Shown here: positions 13,528 to 27,346 of the stretch, piece after piece | Numbering within the stretch: the first letter of the stretch is position 1 | How the letters are laid out: every line of letters begins with the position of its first letter | Source: Ceratorhiza oryzae-sativae | Taxonomy: Eukaryota > Basidiomycota > Agaricomycetes > Cantharellales > Ceratobasidiaceae | Assembly (NCBI GenBank): GCA_030998015.1 | Contig: JARWMV010000239.1 | Coordinates: 992,001 to 1,056,000, forward strand | DNA: 64,000 nucleotides | Direction of reading: 5' to 3' | The notes under the pieces: model-generated | Database searches by the model: none | What the model saw: only the letters and a program-made list of their open reading frames with translations | Told to the model about the DNA's origin: nothing | Translations under genes and position numbers: made by a program

Positions 13528-14928
13528 TCAATCGTGCTTCGTCCCATGCACCGCACCTCCTGTCAAGGTTTGTGGCAGTTTCTCATCGCCAACTCCATAA
13601 AGCAATGCGATGGAGCCGAATGCTACGAGCATTATCCCGAGCACGGTTCCGACGAGAAGCACGAAAGGTCTAGCCACAACACATTAATCTCACAGTTGCC
13701 CTCTATAACAACTAAATAAGAACTCACGAGCTAACATCCTGGCGCTCACACTTCTCGCCGGCCCAGTAGGTGGTCGACATTCCGTCCTTGGACTTGCTGG
13801 GCGAGCATTTGCAGGTGAAGCACGTCTTGCCTGCACGCATGACTGAAACGCACGACCCGCGACCAGAGCACGCCGAGGTAGCGTTTCCGCACGTGGAAGC
13901 GTCGGAGAAGCACGAGTAGATCGCGAGTCCCCCCGGAGAGCCCGCTCGACGCTCGACTGGGACGGCACGGGATTGGTGTACGTGTGCCTCAGCGGGAGAG
14001 GAGCGGGGTTTGACGACAAGAGCGAGGATGTCGTCTCCGTTCCAGTTGGGCTGAGAGCGGTATTTAGGTTGAGTCTCATGACCAGAAAGAAGAATTGGAT
14101 GTCGACTCACAAGATCGAGCCAATTCCGGACGATTTGGGTTGCAAGTTGGTATTGTTCGCTGAGCGGCCCGTATTCTTCAAGCAGCAAGTCGAGCGACTT
14201 GATTTCAAACGTGGCAAAGTTTCTCGGGTCGCGGTGTTCATCGCTGCCGGTCGGAATGAGAGATGCTCCACCGACTTTGTATCGCTCTATCGCGGTGTAT
14301 TCCTCCAGGAAAAGTTTGGCAGATTCGCCAGGCACTTTGAACGCCTTGGCATTGATGTCGAACGAATCGTCCAGCTCTCCTTGTAGGGGAGAGTTCGATC
14401 CGGATGTAACGGTATCGTAAGTGCTCTGGGCGTAGGTGACGTAGGTATGTACAAGTGCCGACACGTCCTGCGCGGAGAGCGTGCTGTTGATATAAAAGTC
14501 TGGGTTGGATGGAAGAGGGTCTCGGCTAGGAAGAGAGAGAACATCTATGGGTCGAAATAAGCAACGAAAAGGTGCATGGCCACCGCAGCCCACGACTAAC
14601 CTTCTGGCCGATCCGTGTGCAAAACAAGCATAACGGTGCTCAAACCTGGTCGATCTCCAGTGTGCAAGAGCGAATCGAGTCCGCCGTGAAGGAGATGTTG
14701 CCACTCTTTGCTCTCTCCTGCATCACGGATGCTCTCAAACATCTCCAGCCCCAGATGGTTGGCGAGCACCTTGTTCGCCTGCGGCATGGACAGCGTCAGA
14801 GGTGTGTTGGCCGACACAACCACCTTTCCGGAGAGCATTCCACGCGTCGGGAGCAGATAGACACGCGGCTGGTACGCGCATGTCAGCACCGAATAAAACG
14901 AGAGCGCAGCGGCCAGTCGGAGCTTCAT
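13528..14928 (-). CDS. Vps3844 C-terminal domain membrane protein
   Basis: Four exons. A signal peptide (MKLRLAAALSFYSVLTCAY) leads into a lumenal domain of about 300 residues, with no family I can name, containing NPDFYINSTLSA and a long acidic helical stretch. The C-terminal part is diagnostic: a Cys-rich EGF-like module (YSCFSDASTCGNATSACSG then GSCV, CFTCKC, TTYWAGEKCE) followed by one transmembrane helix (FVLLVGTVLGIMLVAFGSI) and a short tail starting YGVGDEKLPQ. This order is the fungal Vps3844/DUF3844 family, linked to vacuolar or ER-Golgi sorting. The start is set by the signal peptide at 14928. It is head to head with POL2 across 111 bases. Confidence 0.85.
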
Positions 14929-15039
14929 CGTGGTTGGTTGTGCACAGGCAAGGACAGGTAAGCATGATGTAATCACTAATGCTCGCACGTGACTCCGGTG
15001 TTTGCATAGCTCGCTCTCGTACGCGACGCGACTCCACCG
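14929..15039. promoter_or_regulatory. compact divergent promoter Vps3844 / POL2
   Basis: Only 111 bases separate the two start codons, so the core promoters of both genes must overlap here. The sequence includes GCTCGCACGTGACTC with an E-box CACGTG near 14987. No TATA box is evident on the POL2 side, as expected for a replication gene. Confidence 0.45.
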
Positions 15040-18000
15040 ATGGCGCGTGGCACATTTGGTATCCCGAACTCTGGACGGGGAAGAGGACGAAATGTCAACT
15101 TTAGGGGAGGAAGGGGACGGGGCAGGGGAAGGGGAAGGGGAGGTCCAGCCAACGCCAATACTGGCCCTCGACCGGAGCGAGGCAAAGATGAGACTCGGAT
15201 GGAGGATCGATTCGAGGAAGTCCGAATACGTGACGAGGTCGACGAGAAACTGGGATTTGTCAAGTATATGGAGGGCCCCAAACGTGTTGGCTGGTTGGTC
15301 AACATGCATCCGGTTAGTAGCTACTTTATGACCGAGGGATTAACTGTTCATTGCCGCTCGATAGACTTTGGTCAAAGATGAAGATCATCCCACCGGGCGT
15401 GCTGGTGTGGACTACTATTTCATCCAGGATGATGGCGGGATGTTCAAAGCTACGTTGCTGCATGATCCATATTTCTATATTGGGTGCAAGGTGTGTCTCT
15501 ACCATTTGATCACCGCTTCATTGCGCTTACCAAACCCGTAGACGGGCACTGAGAGTGCTGTCGAAGAATGGCTGATGAAGAAATACGAAGGTGTTATCCT
15601 CAGAATCAACCGCATAAAGAAGGAAGACTTGAAGCTGGTACGTCTCGTATATGCTTTCTCCTGCTCAATACCCACCTTTCCATAGCCAAACCACCTTCTA
15701 GGACATCAACGCCTCTACCTTCAACTTCAATTCGCCAACGTCTCCGACCTCCTCGCCGTCCGACGTGAACTTATGCCACTCGCGCTTGCCAACGCAGCCA
15801 AACTCAGTGCCGTCGACGCATACGCCGAAGTCGTCCAGGCAGCCGCTTCTCACTCGGCGCACATGGACATCGACTTTGACCACGACGATTCCCGGCCCCG
15901 CCAAGCATGGGGAGCTGAAGGAGACCCCGTTGAGACCGTTCGTTCGCGCTCGGCAGATCCGAGTGCCCTCATCACCGACATTCGCGAATACGATGTGCCT
16001 TATTATTTGCGGGTGGCGATCGATTGCGATATTCGTGTCGGGTTGTGGTATGATGTGATGATGGATGCCGGGCAGCTCAAGCTGAAGCGTTTGGTGGATC
16101 GAGTGAAGCGTGCGGAGCCCGTGGTTATGGCTTTCGATATCGAGACGACCAAGGCGCCGCTCAAGTTTCCCGACCAGGCGACGGATTGTATTATGATGAT
16201 TTCATACATGGTCGACGGGCAAGGGTTTTTGATTACGAACAGGGAGATTGTTAGCGAGGACATTGGCGACTTTGAGTATACACCCAAACCGGAGTACGAG
16301 GGTCCGTTTACGGTTTTCAACGAAAAGGACGAAGTGAGTGATTTTGTGTTCTGGTTACTTCCTCGGCTTACTTTATGTATTTCGCAGCTTGCTCTCCTTC
16401 AGCGTTGGTTCGAACACATCCAAGAATGCAAACCCACAGTCATGGCAACTTTCAACGGCGACTCTTTCGATTTTCCATTCGTCGAAGCTCGAGCCAAAGT
16501 CCACGGCCTCGACTTGATGCTCGAAACTGGATTCGCGCGCGACTCGGAGGACGAGTTCAAGTCCCGGGCGTGCATTCACATGGACTGCTTCCGATGGGTC
16601 AAGCGTGACTCGTATCTGCCTCAAGGAAGTCAAGGTTTGAAAGCTGTAACTACGGCAAAGCTAGGATATGATCCCACCGAGTTAGATCCTGAACTGATGA
16701 ATCCGTAAGTATTCACGTTTTGAGATAGACAAGTAAATGACCGAAAATGGTGCTTAGGTACGCTTCGGAACAGCCTCAGACATTGGCGCAATACTCGGTT
16801 TCCGATGCCGTTGCGACGTACTATTTGTACATGAAATACGTGCACCCGTTTATATTTTCTCTCTGCAACATTATTCCTCTCAACGGCGACGAGGTTTTGC
16901 GAAAGGGTAGTGGAACCTTGTGTGAGACTTTGCTGATGGTGCGTCTCCGTAGCTAGAATATTGCGCATTTATCGACCAAGATTCTCTCTGATTAGGTTGA
17001 AGCCTATCAAGCCGGAATCATTATGCCTAATCGACATGAAGAGCCGATGGGAAACACGTATGAAGGGCATTTATTGGCATCCGAAACCTATGTTGGTGGT
17101 CACGTCGAAGCGCTTGAGGCTGGGGTCTTCAGAAGCGATATCCCGACCTATTTCAAGATTGTTCCCAAGGCTATCCAACAGGTGCACATACTTCCTATTC
17201 GCCATTTTTTAAGACTAACCAACGTGACGTCTTTCAGCTCATAGACGACCTAGATGCCGCCCTCCAGTTCTGTATCGTCGAGGAATCCAAAGTCCCTCTG
17301 GAAGAAGTGACTAATTACGACGAAATCAAGTCTAAGATTCAAACTGCACTCGAAGATCTTCGCGACAACCCGCTCCGACAGGACAAACCGCTCATTTACC
17401 ATCTGGACGTCGCTGCAATGTACCCGAATATCATGTTATCCAATCGACTTCAACCTGATTCGGTGGTCGACGAAGCCATGTGCGCTGTCTGCGACTTTAA
17501 TCGACCCGACAAGACTTGCGATCGACGAATGACCTGGGCTTGGCGTGGTGAATACTTCCCCGCCCAACGAGACGAGTATAATATGATTCGGCACGCGCTC
17601 AACCAAGAGACATTCCCGCCCAAGAAACCAGGCCTTCCGGACCGTCGGTTCAATGAACTCACCGAAGCAGAACGAACGGCGTTACTGCATAAGCGGTTGG
17701 GGGATTACTCTCGCAAGGTATATCGCAAGACCAAGGAAACCAAGGTCGTGTACCGGGAGTCTATCATATGTCAGCGCGAGAACCCATTCTATGTGGACAC
17801 TGTGCGCAGTTTCCGTGATCGTCGATACGAATACAAAGGCTTGCACAAGACCTGGAAACGTAACTTGGATTTAGCCGCCGAGAGTGGGTCTGTGGCGGAT
17901 GTGGCGGAAGCCAAGAAGATGATCGTGCTTTATGATTCACTTCAGCTCGCGCACAAGTGCATTCTCAACTCGTTCTACGGCTACGTTATGCGTAAAGGAG

Positions 18001-21000
18001 CCCGCTGGCATTCTATGGAGATGGCAGGTATCACTTGTCTTACTGGCGCACGTATCATCCAGATGGCTCGCCAGCTCGTTGAACAGATCGGTCGCCCACT
18101 CGAGTTGGACACGGACGGTATCTGGTGCATGCTTCCTGGGTCGTTTCCTGAAAACTTCAAGTTCCAGACGAAGAAAGGCAAACCGATTGGGTTCTCGTAC
18201 CCTTGTACCATGCTGAATCATCTCGTTCATGCACAATTTACGAATCATCAGTATCATGACCGGGTCGACAAGAATTCTACCAAGTACACGGTTCATAGCG
18301 AAAACTCTATTTTTTTCGAGCTCGACGGGCCATACAAGGCGATGATTCTGCCTTCGTCCAAGGAGGAAGACAAGCTCTTGAAGAAACGCTATGCTGTATT
18401 TAACGAAGACGGTTCGCTTGCTGAGCTAAAGGGTTTCGAAGTCAAACGTCGTGGCGAACTTCAGCTCATCAAGATTTTTCAAAAGTCGATCTTCGAGAGG
18501 TTCCTGCTTGGCTCAACTACTGAGGAATGCTATGCGGCGGTAGCGGAGGTCGCAGACCAGTGGCTCGATGTCCTGTTCAGCCGTGCGACAGCTTTGGACG
18601 ACGAGGAGCTCGTTGACCTCATTGCTGAGAACCGAAGCATGTCCAAGACGCTTGCTGAATACGGTGGACAAAAGTCTACGTCCATTAGTACGGCCAAACG
18701 TCTTGCCGAGTTCCTGGGCAGTCAAATGGTCAAAGACAAGGGTCTCGCGTGCAAGTTTATCATTTCAGCCAAACCACTCGGTGCTCCAGTCACGGAGCGC
18801 GCAGTTCCCGTTGCGATTTTCTCTGCCGAGGAATCGGTCAAGCGCACGTTTTTGCGCAAGTGGCTCAAGGACAATAGTCTTGTTGATTTTGACCTGCGTT
18901 CGATCCTGGACTGGAACTATTACATCGAGCGTCTGGGTTCCGTCATTCAAAAGCTTATCACTATTCCAGCTGCTATGCAAAAGGTTTCAAATCCCGTGCC
19001 TCGAATCCGCCATCCCGACTGGCTCCACAAGCGCGTGGCTGCGCTTGAGGACAAGTTCCAGCAACACAAAATTTCAGATTACTTTAGCCGTGCGCCTAAA
19101 TCTCCCAATGCCCCTGTTGAGGAGGCAGAAGTGGACATAGAAGACTTTGGCCAACAGAGCAACAAGGATGGTCGCAAGATTGCTATCGTTAAAAAGCCAG
19201 TAAAGCCTACAGTAGTCGTTCCACCTAAAGTACCTTTGCCCGACCCGTCGAAAGATTATTCGGCTTGGCTAAAAGCTATGCGGCCACGCTGGGAGGAGCG
19301 ACGAAGAGCGCGCCTGGGCGTTGATATGGATGCGCCAGTAGCATCGATTTTCCGAGGTGCACGGATAACTTCCACATACGTATGGGAAATAGTGCAGATT
19401 CGGCCAAGGTTGTCCCCCGGGAAGTTTACACTATGGCTCTCTCTGGAAGACAAACTGGTCTCGGTTTCCCTGCGCATTCCTCGGGAATTTTACTTGAACC
19501 TCAAGAGCGACAACAAAAGCCTTTTCGATGACAGCTACAAGACCGAAAGCGTTGTTCGAACTCTGCCTCGCAATCATCCTTGTATGAATCTGTTCCGCGT
19601 GACTGTGCCCGAAGACCAGTTTTTGGATATGGAATCCCACTTTGCTCACCTGACGAATAACCCCGATGTTGATGGCGTTTATGAGATGCAGGCATGTCCG
19701 GTACGAAAAGTGGTGTTAAATCGTCCCTAACAGCGACTTCCCTGTAGATTCCTCATGTCATGCGCGCGGTGCTGAAACTAGGGACTATATGCACAACCAC
19801 CAAGGATAATGACATTTCACTTAACAGAGCCCGTGACGTTGGTTTCGAACTCGACGGGCTAGAACGTGCTGGCCCGTCCATTACGAAGCAGACATATCTT
19901 CATGGGGGCCAATCTTTAAAAACGCTGTTCATATACCATGCCACATCACTCGGCCGGCATGTTTTAGTTTTGGTTCTACCCTCTGGTAAATTTAGCGTTC
20001 ACCTCGTGAGCCCAGGCGGCGCCAAGGATCAATTGCACAAGATGCAGGAGCAGTACGACGCTCTCAACGCGAAGCGGAAAACAATGGAACTACCAACCCT
20101 TTACGAATATCCTGATGAAATCGATCCTCACTTTACGCATCACAAGGACGAACAAAAGTTGATGAATTCTTTATCCTTGGAGCTTGGCCATCTCGTCGAT
20201 AAATCCTACTCGATCATTCTATCGTCGATTCGAGATACAGACTACTTTGACCTGCGTGTCAAAAATATGCAAAAGTTCCCAGTAATTCCTATGATCGCCG
20301 ACCGAGCGGCCCATACCATCTCTGTTCAGCTTCAATGGCAAAACGAGATCGTTGAAAAACTCATGACTCAATATCTGTCATTCGGGTCCTGGTTACGCTT
20401 GGCTGTTCAACAATCGACCTATTTTGATGTTCCAGTGGGCAACATCGGAGATGACGCCGCGTTGTACTTTGCAGACGTCGATTTCGCACGTCGTTTGCGA
20501 CAGCATGACACTCTACTCTGGTGGTCTCCCGGTCTCCGACCTGATCTGGGTGGGATGGAACATGATGCCAATGCCCCAAGCGACGACCCCAACTCAAGTG
20601 TGGATATTGCAAATCCCGGGTGCTACACCAATGTCTGTTTGGCCATCAATGTTCGCAACCTTGCTCTAAATTCGGTTCTTCAATCGGCTATCGTTAATGA
20701 ATTGGAGGGCACATCCGGCGCAACAGCCTTCGATTCTGTCTCCCATACACTCAACGATTATGCATCTGGGGAAGCCCGGTCTTCGGTCACTCTGGGTGAC
20801 TCTGTACTTTCGCCGCAAATATTCGGAATCCTGAAGAGCATGGCGAAAGCTTGGCTGCTTGACAAGGTCCGTAACCCAGGTGGCCCTTCCGAACAGGCGG
20901 TGGACCATTTCTGGCGCTGGATCAGCAGCCCCTCCGCCCAGATGTATGATCCTAGCATGCAGCGCTTTGTCCAAGGCCTCATGAAAAAGACGTTTATTCA

Positions 21001-22251
21001 AATGCTTGCTGAATTCAAGCGATTGGGTTCTCAAGTCGTGAAGGCAGACTATGGTCATATCATTTTAGTTACCTCAAAGCCTCCGGGTACTGCGAATGCA
21101 TATGCAACATATTTACTCAACGCCGTAAATTCGCACGAGCTCTTTACGCATCTAGAACTCCAACCGGATCGCTTTTATGACTTTTTATTGTTCATGGATA
21201 GTGCCAACTTGGGCGGAATCGTGTCTGAAGACCCCAATGTCTCGTCAACACATGCAGGGCCGTGCGTCACCATGACCTGGAATATCGAAACGTTCTTCCC
21301 ACCGGCGGTTTGTGCCGCATTCCACCAAGACCTTCGCCGTATCATAGTGGAGCTGTATGCGGAACACCAGAACTACGCCGACGCCGTACAAACACCCCAG
21401 CGAGTACTGGACACTCTTACCCAAGATGCATCAGTCTCCCCGCAGGATACGGTCCAACAGAAAATTCACGAAGCAATTACGAAGTACATTGAGTCGCGGC
21501 TTACACGGCGTCTCCTCGGGCGAGTATCCAAAATTCAAACGGAGCAAAAGACAGCGTTCACGCAGAAGGAGACGCCACCAGAATGGCTTCATCCTCTTCT
21601 CCCTGGTTCACATCGGACCATGGGCCTCCCGGTAACCGAATATGTCAAAGCAATGTGTGCTTGCCTTTCCTTGATTCGTACGCATAGCACAGAAATTGGC
21701 ATCCTTCGACGCAACCTTCTCGAGCTTATCGGAGTACGAGAATTTGCACCAGAAGCCCATTGGTCAGACCCTTCCGCACGTTGTCGCGTCCCGCATGTGG
21801 TCTGCCGCTCTTGTACACACGTTCGGGACCTCGATTTGTGTCGCGACGCTGATCTAATGGAACGAGCGGCCTCTCGTTCACGAACAGGGGTTACAGAGAC
21901 AAAATGGAATTGCGCGTCATGCGGAGCAACATACGACCGAAGAGCAATTGAGTCAACTCTGGTTGATAATATTCGGACGATGGTCGCTGCGCATCAAGCT
22001 CAAGATCTCAAATGCACTAGGTGCAAACAGATCCGAGTTGACGATATGTCGCCTCACTGTAAGTGTGCAGGAGCCTGGCAACTTACAGTAGGTCGCGTTG
22101 AAGCCCAACGGCGGATACGAGTATTAGTAAACGTTGCTATATTCCATGGTTTACCATTCTTGAAGGTTTGTTGCTTCTGCTCAGCAATCACCTTTTCTCA
22201 TTTGATTTCAATATACAGGAGTATGCAGAGTCTGTTTTGGCCCGATGGTAG
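15040..22251 (+). CDS. POL2: DNA polymerase epsilon catalytic subunit
   Basis: Family B replicative polymerase that synthesises the leading strand. Ten exons give about 2,200 residues, the usual family length. The N terminus is a Gly/Arg-rich tail ([14 protein letters not shown]). The exonuclease domain has [15 protein letters not shown] (Exo I) and [12 protein letters not shown] (Exo II), so proofreading is intact. The polymerase domain has [19 protein letters not shown] (motif A), [18 protein letters not shown] (motif B) and [10 protein letters not shown] (motif C), plus the epsilon-specific P-domain region. The C-terminal inactive polymerase half is in the exon starting at about 19748, and the end carries two Cys clusters ([32 protein letters not shown]). 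The intron at 19701-19747 joins QACP to IPHVMRAV in frame. The last exon is only a few codons ([10 protein letters not shown], stop TAG at 22249). No frame break was seen in over 7 kb. Confidence 0.97.
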
Positions 22252-23289
22252 TTGCTTGGCTGGTTTCAATACTTTGGTTATTCTACACGAAGTTCTGGAT
22301 CATTCTGTCTCATATTTCTCGCGCATACATAGACTTTACTGGTCTTTCTTCACGTCTCCTGACAGGTAGAGCGAATAAACGATGCCCACTTTCTCTTAGC
22401 GTTTTGCAGACTCTCACGCTTTATGCCTTAACTACCTCCATATCTATGGTTAATCTGGATGATGCCTCCGAATACGAGCTACGCATGCTACGGTAATCGA
22501 AGTCGCGAAGCGGCCATTGACCAAGTGAGCTCCCCCGTCTGGAAACGCTGCATTTCCCACCGGCATACCACATGAAGATGACTTCCTGGGATTATTAATC
22601 AACCTTTTAAGTCTGTGCTGGTGATATACTTTCAAGAACATGAGGGAACTGGTCGATCTTGGACAGTCCCTAGGCGTATCTGATCACGCCAGTTCTCACG
22701 AAGCCGGTCTACCAAATGAACGCCTCCCGCTTTATGTCCCCCTGCCTCACTGCCCAATGATATTTAGCCGCCCGCCCTGGGGATACTACAGGTGCTTCGC
22801 GACCTATATTTGCGCCCTTGAGATCCCGGTTTGGATGATATATTTCAAGATATTCGCAAACCGTGTTTACCGCCTAAACAAACGGCTTGGCAAGATAATT
22901 TTAGACTGACCCCCTCCTGCGCGCAAGTTCCGGCAGTCGAGTGTCCGGCAAAGGCTCACATAAGCTCATATTAAAAAGGCTAGCGAATTATCGCACTCGA
23001 TTGGTGACATGTGGTCGACGTAGATGCTATCGCTAGATGCCGGTGTCACAGCTGTAGAAACTTGTAGGCGTGAGCTGAGTGCCGATCTAATTCTGTCACT
23101 CGAGACAAACTGGAGCACAAAATCAGGCTTCGCTCCCCTGGAACTCACACCACTGTTACGAAGCGCAAGCGTCCATGTGGTATCGTGTACAAAGTTAGCG
23201 TCATGCATCGGATGGTAAACTGACAAATAGATCCTCTCGAGTTTGCTTTCTTTGCTTCGTCTCTCACATACTCCAATCACCACCTTACC
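22252..23289. other. intergenic region, no gene seen
   Basis: About 1 kb between POL2 and the peptide transporter. Open frames of 60 to 105 codons on both strands (for example 22640-22909 plus, 22966-23283 minus) have no motif or splice support. The right end is the promoter of the transporter gene. Confidence 0.5.
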
Positions 23290-25879
23290 ATGGCTGGTGA
23301 GTGCACTTTTCTACCCTTCAGTCTCCCTAACTTTCGTCGCACTACTATCACAGACCGGAGTAACCTAGCTTTTGAAGTGAGCGTGACGGAAGCCATGGTG
23401 ACCGAGAAGAAAGACCCCACACCATGCAATTCATCATACAGCAAGGCTTCAAATGAAAAGCGAGGAACAATCACACACGTTTCTAGTTCAGAAGAATACT
23501 GTCCTGGCAATGCAGACGATATTGTTTTGCCGACTGAGGGAGAAAGGCTGACCCTGCGTAGAGTTGCTGGGCATATCCCGATCTCCGCCTGGCTAGTTGT
23601 GATCGTTGAGTTTGCGGAACGGTTTTCTTATTATGGTACCACGGGACCGTTTGTTAACTACATGTAAGTCAGTTCTGGCCCCAACCCCGAAAATATTGAT
23701 GCTAAAATAGCGGCCAAAAAGCCAGCGTCCGTTGCCTCCAGGAGGCAATGGCGCGGGTGCGCCTCCCAAGGGAGGTGAAGGTCGTCCAGGCGCATTAGGT
23801 AAGGGCCAACGAGCCTCAACAGGGCTGACCACCTACAACTCCTTTTTCTCCTACTGTACGCCCATTCTTGGTGCCATTATTGCCGATGCTGTAAGCCATG
23901 ATGCCTCCTCTCTCTCTGTGACGCGCGTGTGCTTACATCTCGCGCATATAATCACCTAGTATTGGGGCAAGCTCAAGACTATCAATGTTTTTGTCATCCT
24001 TGGAGGAGTTGGGCATATCATTCTCGTCGCGACTTCTACACCTTCTGTCCTCCAGCATTCTCCATCTGGAGCTTTTGCTGGGTTCATCATCAGCATCACA
24101 ATCATCGCATTTGCAACTGGAGCCATTAAGTCAAATGTATCGCCCCTAGTCGCCGAGCAAATCCCCGACTCGAGAGAGTATGTCAAGACACTGCCAAGTG
24201 GAGAGAAGGTCATTGTCGATCCAAATCTGACGATCCAACGAGTATTCATGTACTTTTATTTGGTACGCCGAAAATCCATCGCCAAGAACGCAACCACCTT
24301 GACGGCTTGACCAATTCAGATGATTAACATTGGTTCTCTTTCGTCAATTGCCACGACAGAAGTCGAACTGCATATCGGATATTGGCTTGCGTATCTTATC
24401 GTGAGTTTTCATCTCCGGCTGTCCACTAGCATAACCTCAATATCCAAGAATAGCCGACTATTATTTACATCGTTGTACCAATTGTCCTGTTCCTCGGTCG
24501 AAATCTTTATATCAAGTACCCTCCGCGCGGTTCCATCCACCTCGAAGCATACAGAGTATTACAACACGTTTACAGGGGCGTATGGAGCTGGAATCCTTTG
24601 GAGACTGCACGTCGCCTCCGCGACCCCAACCTCTGGGATAGGGCGCGCCCAAGCATGCTCAGTGGAGGCGATATTGCGCGGGAGCACAATGCTGGAATGT
24701 CAAACAAGCAGGAGAAGAAATTCACGGTACCTACATGGGACGACGTAAGCCTCCCCTTGGACAAATCGATCCATCGTCGCGTTAAAAATCGTACAGACCT
24801 TCGTAGACGAAATGAAAAGAACTATGAATGCGGTGAAGGTCTTCGTGTTCTTCCCCCTGTGAGTCTGCTTCGTCGGAGTTAATAGCTAGTTCTCACATAA
24901 TCCTATCCAGATTCTGGATACCATGTGTGTGCCTCCGCAGAGGGCCGAACACAAGCTGAAGAACTGATGCCTCCGTCACTAGACAACCAGATGACCAATA
25001 ACATCGTGTCGCAAGCTGCTACAATGTCCACCCATGGTGTCCCCAATGACATACTTCAAAATATTGACCCAATCGCCATTATCATAATAATCCCACTTAT
25101 GGATAGGATCGCGTAAGTGGAGTATATGCACGCATTCCCAACGCGAAAACTAAAACAGGTAAATTCAAACCAGCTACCCCGGTTTGCGGAGGCTAGGATG
25201 GGTTGTACGCCCGATCCAGCGCATTACATTTGGATTTATGCTTGCTTCATTGTCTATGGTCTACACGGCAGTCCTGCAGAACGCGATTTATCGCACAAAT
25301 CCATGTGGAAATTTTGTCACAACATGTGATACTCCGAGCCACTTGAACGTATGGCTACAAACACCTGCCTATGTGTTGATTGCTGCTTCTGAAATGTAAG
25401 CAACATAGACCTGACCCGACGTTATTATAATGCCTTACTTCATTCGAATAGCTTCGCCAGTATCACCGGTCTGGAGTATGCATTTACCAAGGCGCCGCTG
25501 CGCATGAAGAGTCTGGTCATGGCAGCATTTCTGTTTACAACGGCCATCGCAAATGCCATTTCAGAGGCGCTGGTTCCAGTTAGCACGGACCCATACCTTG
25601 TATGGAACGTGAGTCTACGCATTTTTCTGTCCTCACTCACCAACTAAGCAATGAACTTAAACCTGGCGCAGTACGGTGCTTGTGGTATTGTAGCTGTAAG
25701 TATCTTTCGTGGCAATTAGCTGCATCATGAGCGCTCAGCGACTCAAACAGTTAGTCGCTGGAAGCGCTTTCTGGCTTTGTTTCCGTCATCTTGATGGTGA
25801 TGAAGAGACTCAGAATGAGATCGGACGCCAGGGGAGAGGTGGGGAGAGAATCACGAAGGCGAGGGACATGGAGCAATAG
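23290..25879 (+). CDS. PTR2: POT-family di/tripeptide transporter
   Basis: Proton-coupled oligopeptide transporter of the plasma membrane with about 12 membrane segments. Motifs seen: VEFAERFSYYGTTGPFVNY (the POT signature ExxER in TM1), GAIIADAYWGK, GFIISITIIAFATGAIKSN, the signature region MYFYLMINIGSLSS, and the late TM segment EIFASITGLEYAFTKAP. The N-terminal 90 residues are a polar cytosolic extension, and a Gly/Pro-rich loop (PPGGNGAGAPPKGGEG) follows TM1, as in fungal members. The extracellular loop between TM9 and TM10 has CGNF...TTCDTP. About 11 exons, all with canonical introns. A GTGAGT directly after MAG suggests the first intron removes 57 bases without changing frame (then MADRSN), so the exact N terminus is uncertain. 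Stop TAG at 25877. Confidence 0.93.
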
Positions 25880-26091
25880 AGATCAAAGAAAAATAAGTCA
25901 AGCTTGTGATTGTAACATTGCCGTCTTAATATTTCCTTTGTTTTCTTATCAATCTACTATATTAATGCTCGTGAAGTGAAGCGCCGCACCAATCATAACC
26001 GACGTGACTGCAAGTTTGTCGACATAGCAAAGTGGCGGGTTCGATTAGATGCATAATGCGCACTTGATTCACAATTGTATATAATTAATGA

Positions 26092-27346
26092 CTACGCCCT
26101 CAACTTATCTGCGATCACGAGTAGCGATATCTCTGCATCAGATATAAGCTTCCTCACTTGCATCAGAACCTTTCCATGGAGATTCGCCCCCCATTTCGCT
26201 CGATTGAGTGGGGCTGAAGCCATATCGAATCCAACGCCAAGGTGCCTATCGTGCGCATCCGCGTCGACCAATTCCCTGTTCTTTGTCGCAAGGAGTCGTG
26301 CTTTCATCCCCGAATCTTGGGTAAACCTCAGCCAATTGGCGGTCATAAGTAGATGAATCTTTTCGCGGAGCCAGATTCCTTCGTCAAAGTTGGGTATTTG
26401 ACTACCGAGTTTGATTAATGCGCTAGGATTGGTCGTATCAAGGATAGCCGCAGTATAGGACGAGTTCGGGGCGAATAGAAGGCCTTTACGGTGAGCCAAA
26501 TACCTATTTATTCATGTTACAATTAGCATCCATATATGATGAGTAAAACAAAAAACAAAAAACAAAACTCACTGCTGAACGGTATGATACGTGAATCTAC
26601 TGGACGTAAATCGGGATACATGCCATACGCTCAGGAAACCATAGTCCTGGTCGGGCTTGTTAAAGTAGATGGCACTATCGAACGTGACGGTCGGGCGAAT
26701 GACCTCGGGATGACCCCCCGTTTTAATGGCCTTTCGAATAGCCATGAGAGCTTTACCCATAAGGTTCTCACCCCAGCGCGCGCGATTGGCTGGGGCTTCC
26801 TTAGCGTCATAGCCAATACCCCACAGACGGTCATATGGGTTGGCCTCTACAAGCTCACGCGACCCCGTGCCCAATAACATGCCCTTCAGCCCCACATCTT
26901 GAGTGAACTTCAGGTAGAGCCCGTTGACGACTACGCTGAGTTTTTGTTTTTTCCATATTGCATCATCAAAGTTGGGTACCTGTCAAGTGAATTTAGACCA
27001 AAGTTAACCCTAGAAAAATAATCATTCAAGTACCCTTCGACCCAAGGACCGTATTTCAGCAGGTGATATGGTCTTTAGGATCTCCTGAGTAATAGTCGAG
27101 TTGGGAGCAAATAGCAGACCCTTTCTATGTATGGTATATCTATTACAACGCAGAGTTGGGACTCGATCCGGCCTAACCACTAGTGACTGATGCTACTTAC
27201 TGCTCGGTATTACGATAAGTAAAATGACTGCCATTAGGTTCTTTCGACTTGAATTGTGTAGGGTACCATGGACTCAGATACCCATGTTCTTGCTCTGGTT
27301 TCCAGAAGTAAACAGGAGCTTCAGCGGGGGCAGGTTTTCCGGACAT
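26092..27346 (-). CDS. tandem two-domain NADAR protein
   Basis: Four exons give about 350 residues with two NADAR domains back to back. Domain 1 starts at residue 11 (APVYFWKPEQEHGYLSPWYP) and has the full motif set: RNTEQYTIHRKGLLF with the catalytic-type Glu, LWGIGYDAKEAP and RWGENLMGKALMAIR. Domain 2 follows a short linker, starts AIYFNKPDQDYGFLSVW, and keeps the fold (HRKGLLFAPNSSYTAAIL, KWGANLHGKVLMQVR) but has YHTVQQYLAHRKG, with Gln where Glu is expected, and HLGVGF in place of W-GIG. The junctions Q/Y at the second domain and TEQ/Y in the first use the same intron position as the single-domain gene at 575-1255, so the three domains share descent by duplication. Domain 2 is probably inactive and may be structural or bind ligand only. 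No targeting signal is seen. Confidence 0.88.

Noticed and set aside
26545..26568. A/C-rich tract as a functional repeat
   Set aside because: It is a short T/G-rich stretch at the 5' end of an intron of the tandem NADAR gene; nothing suggests a role.
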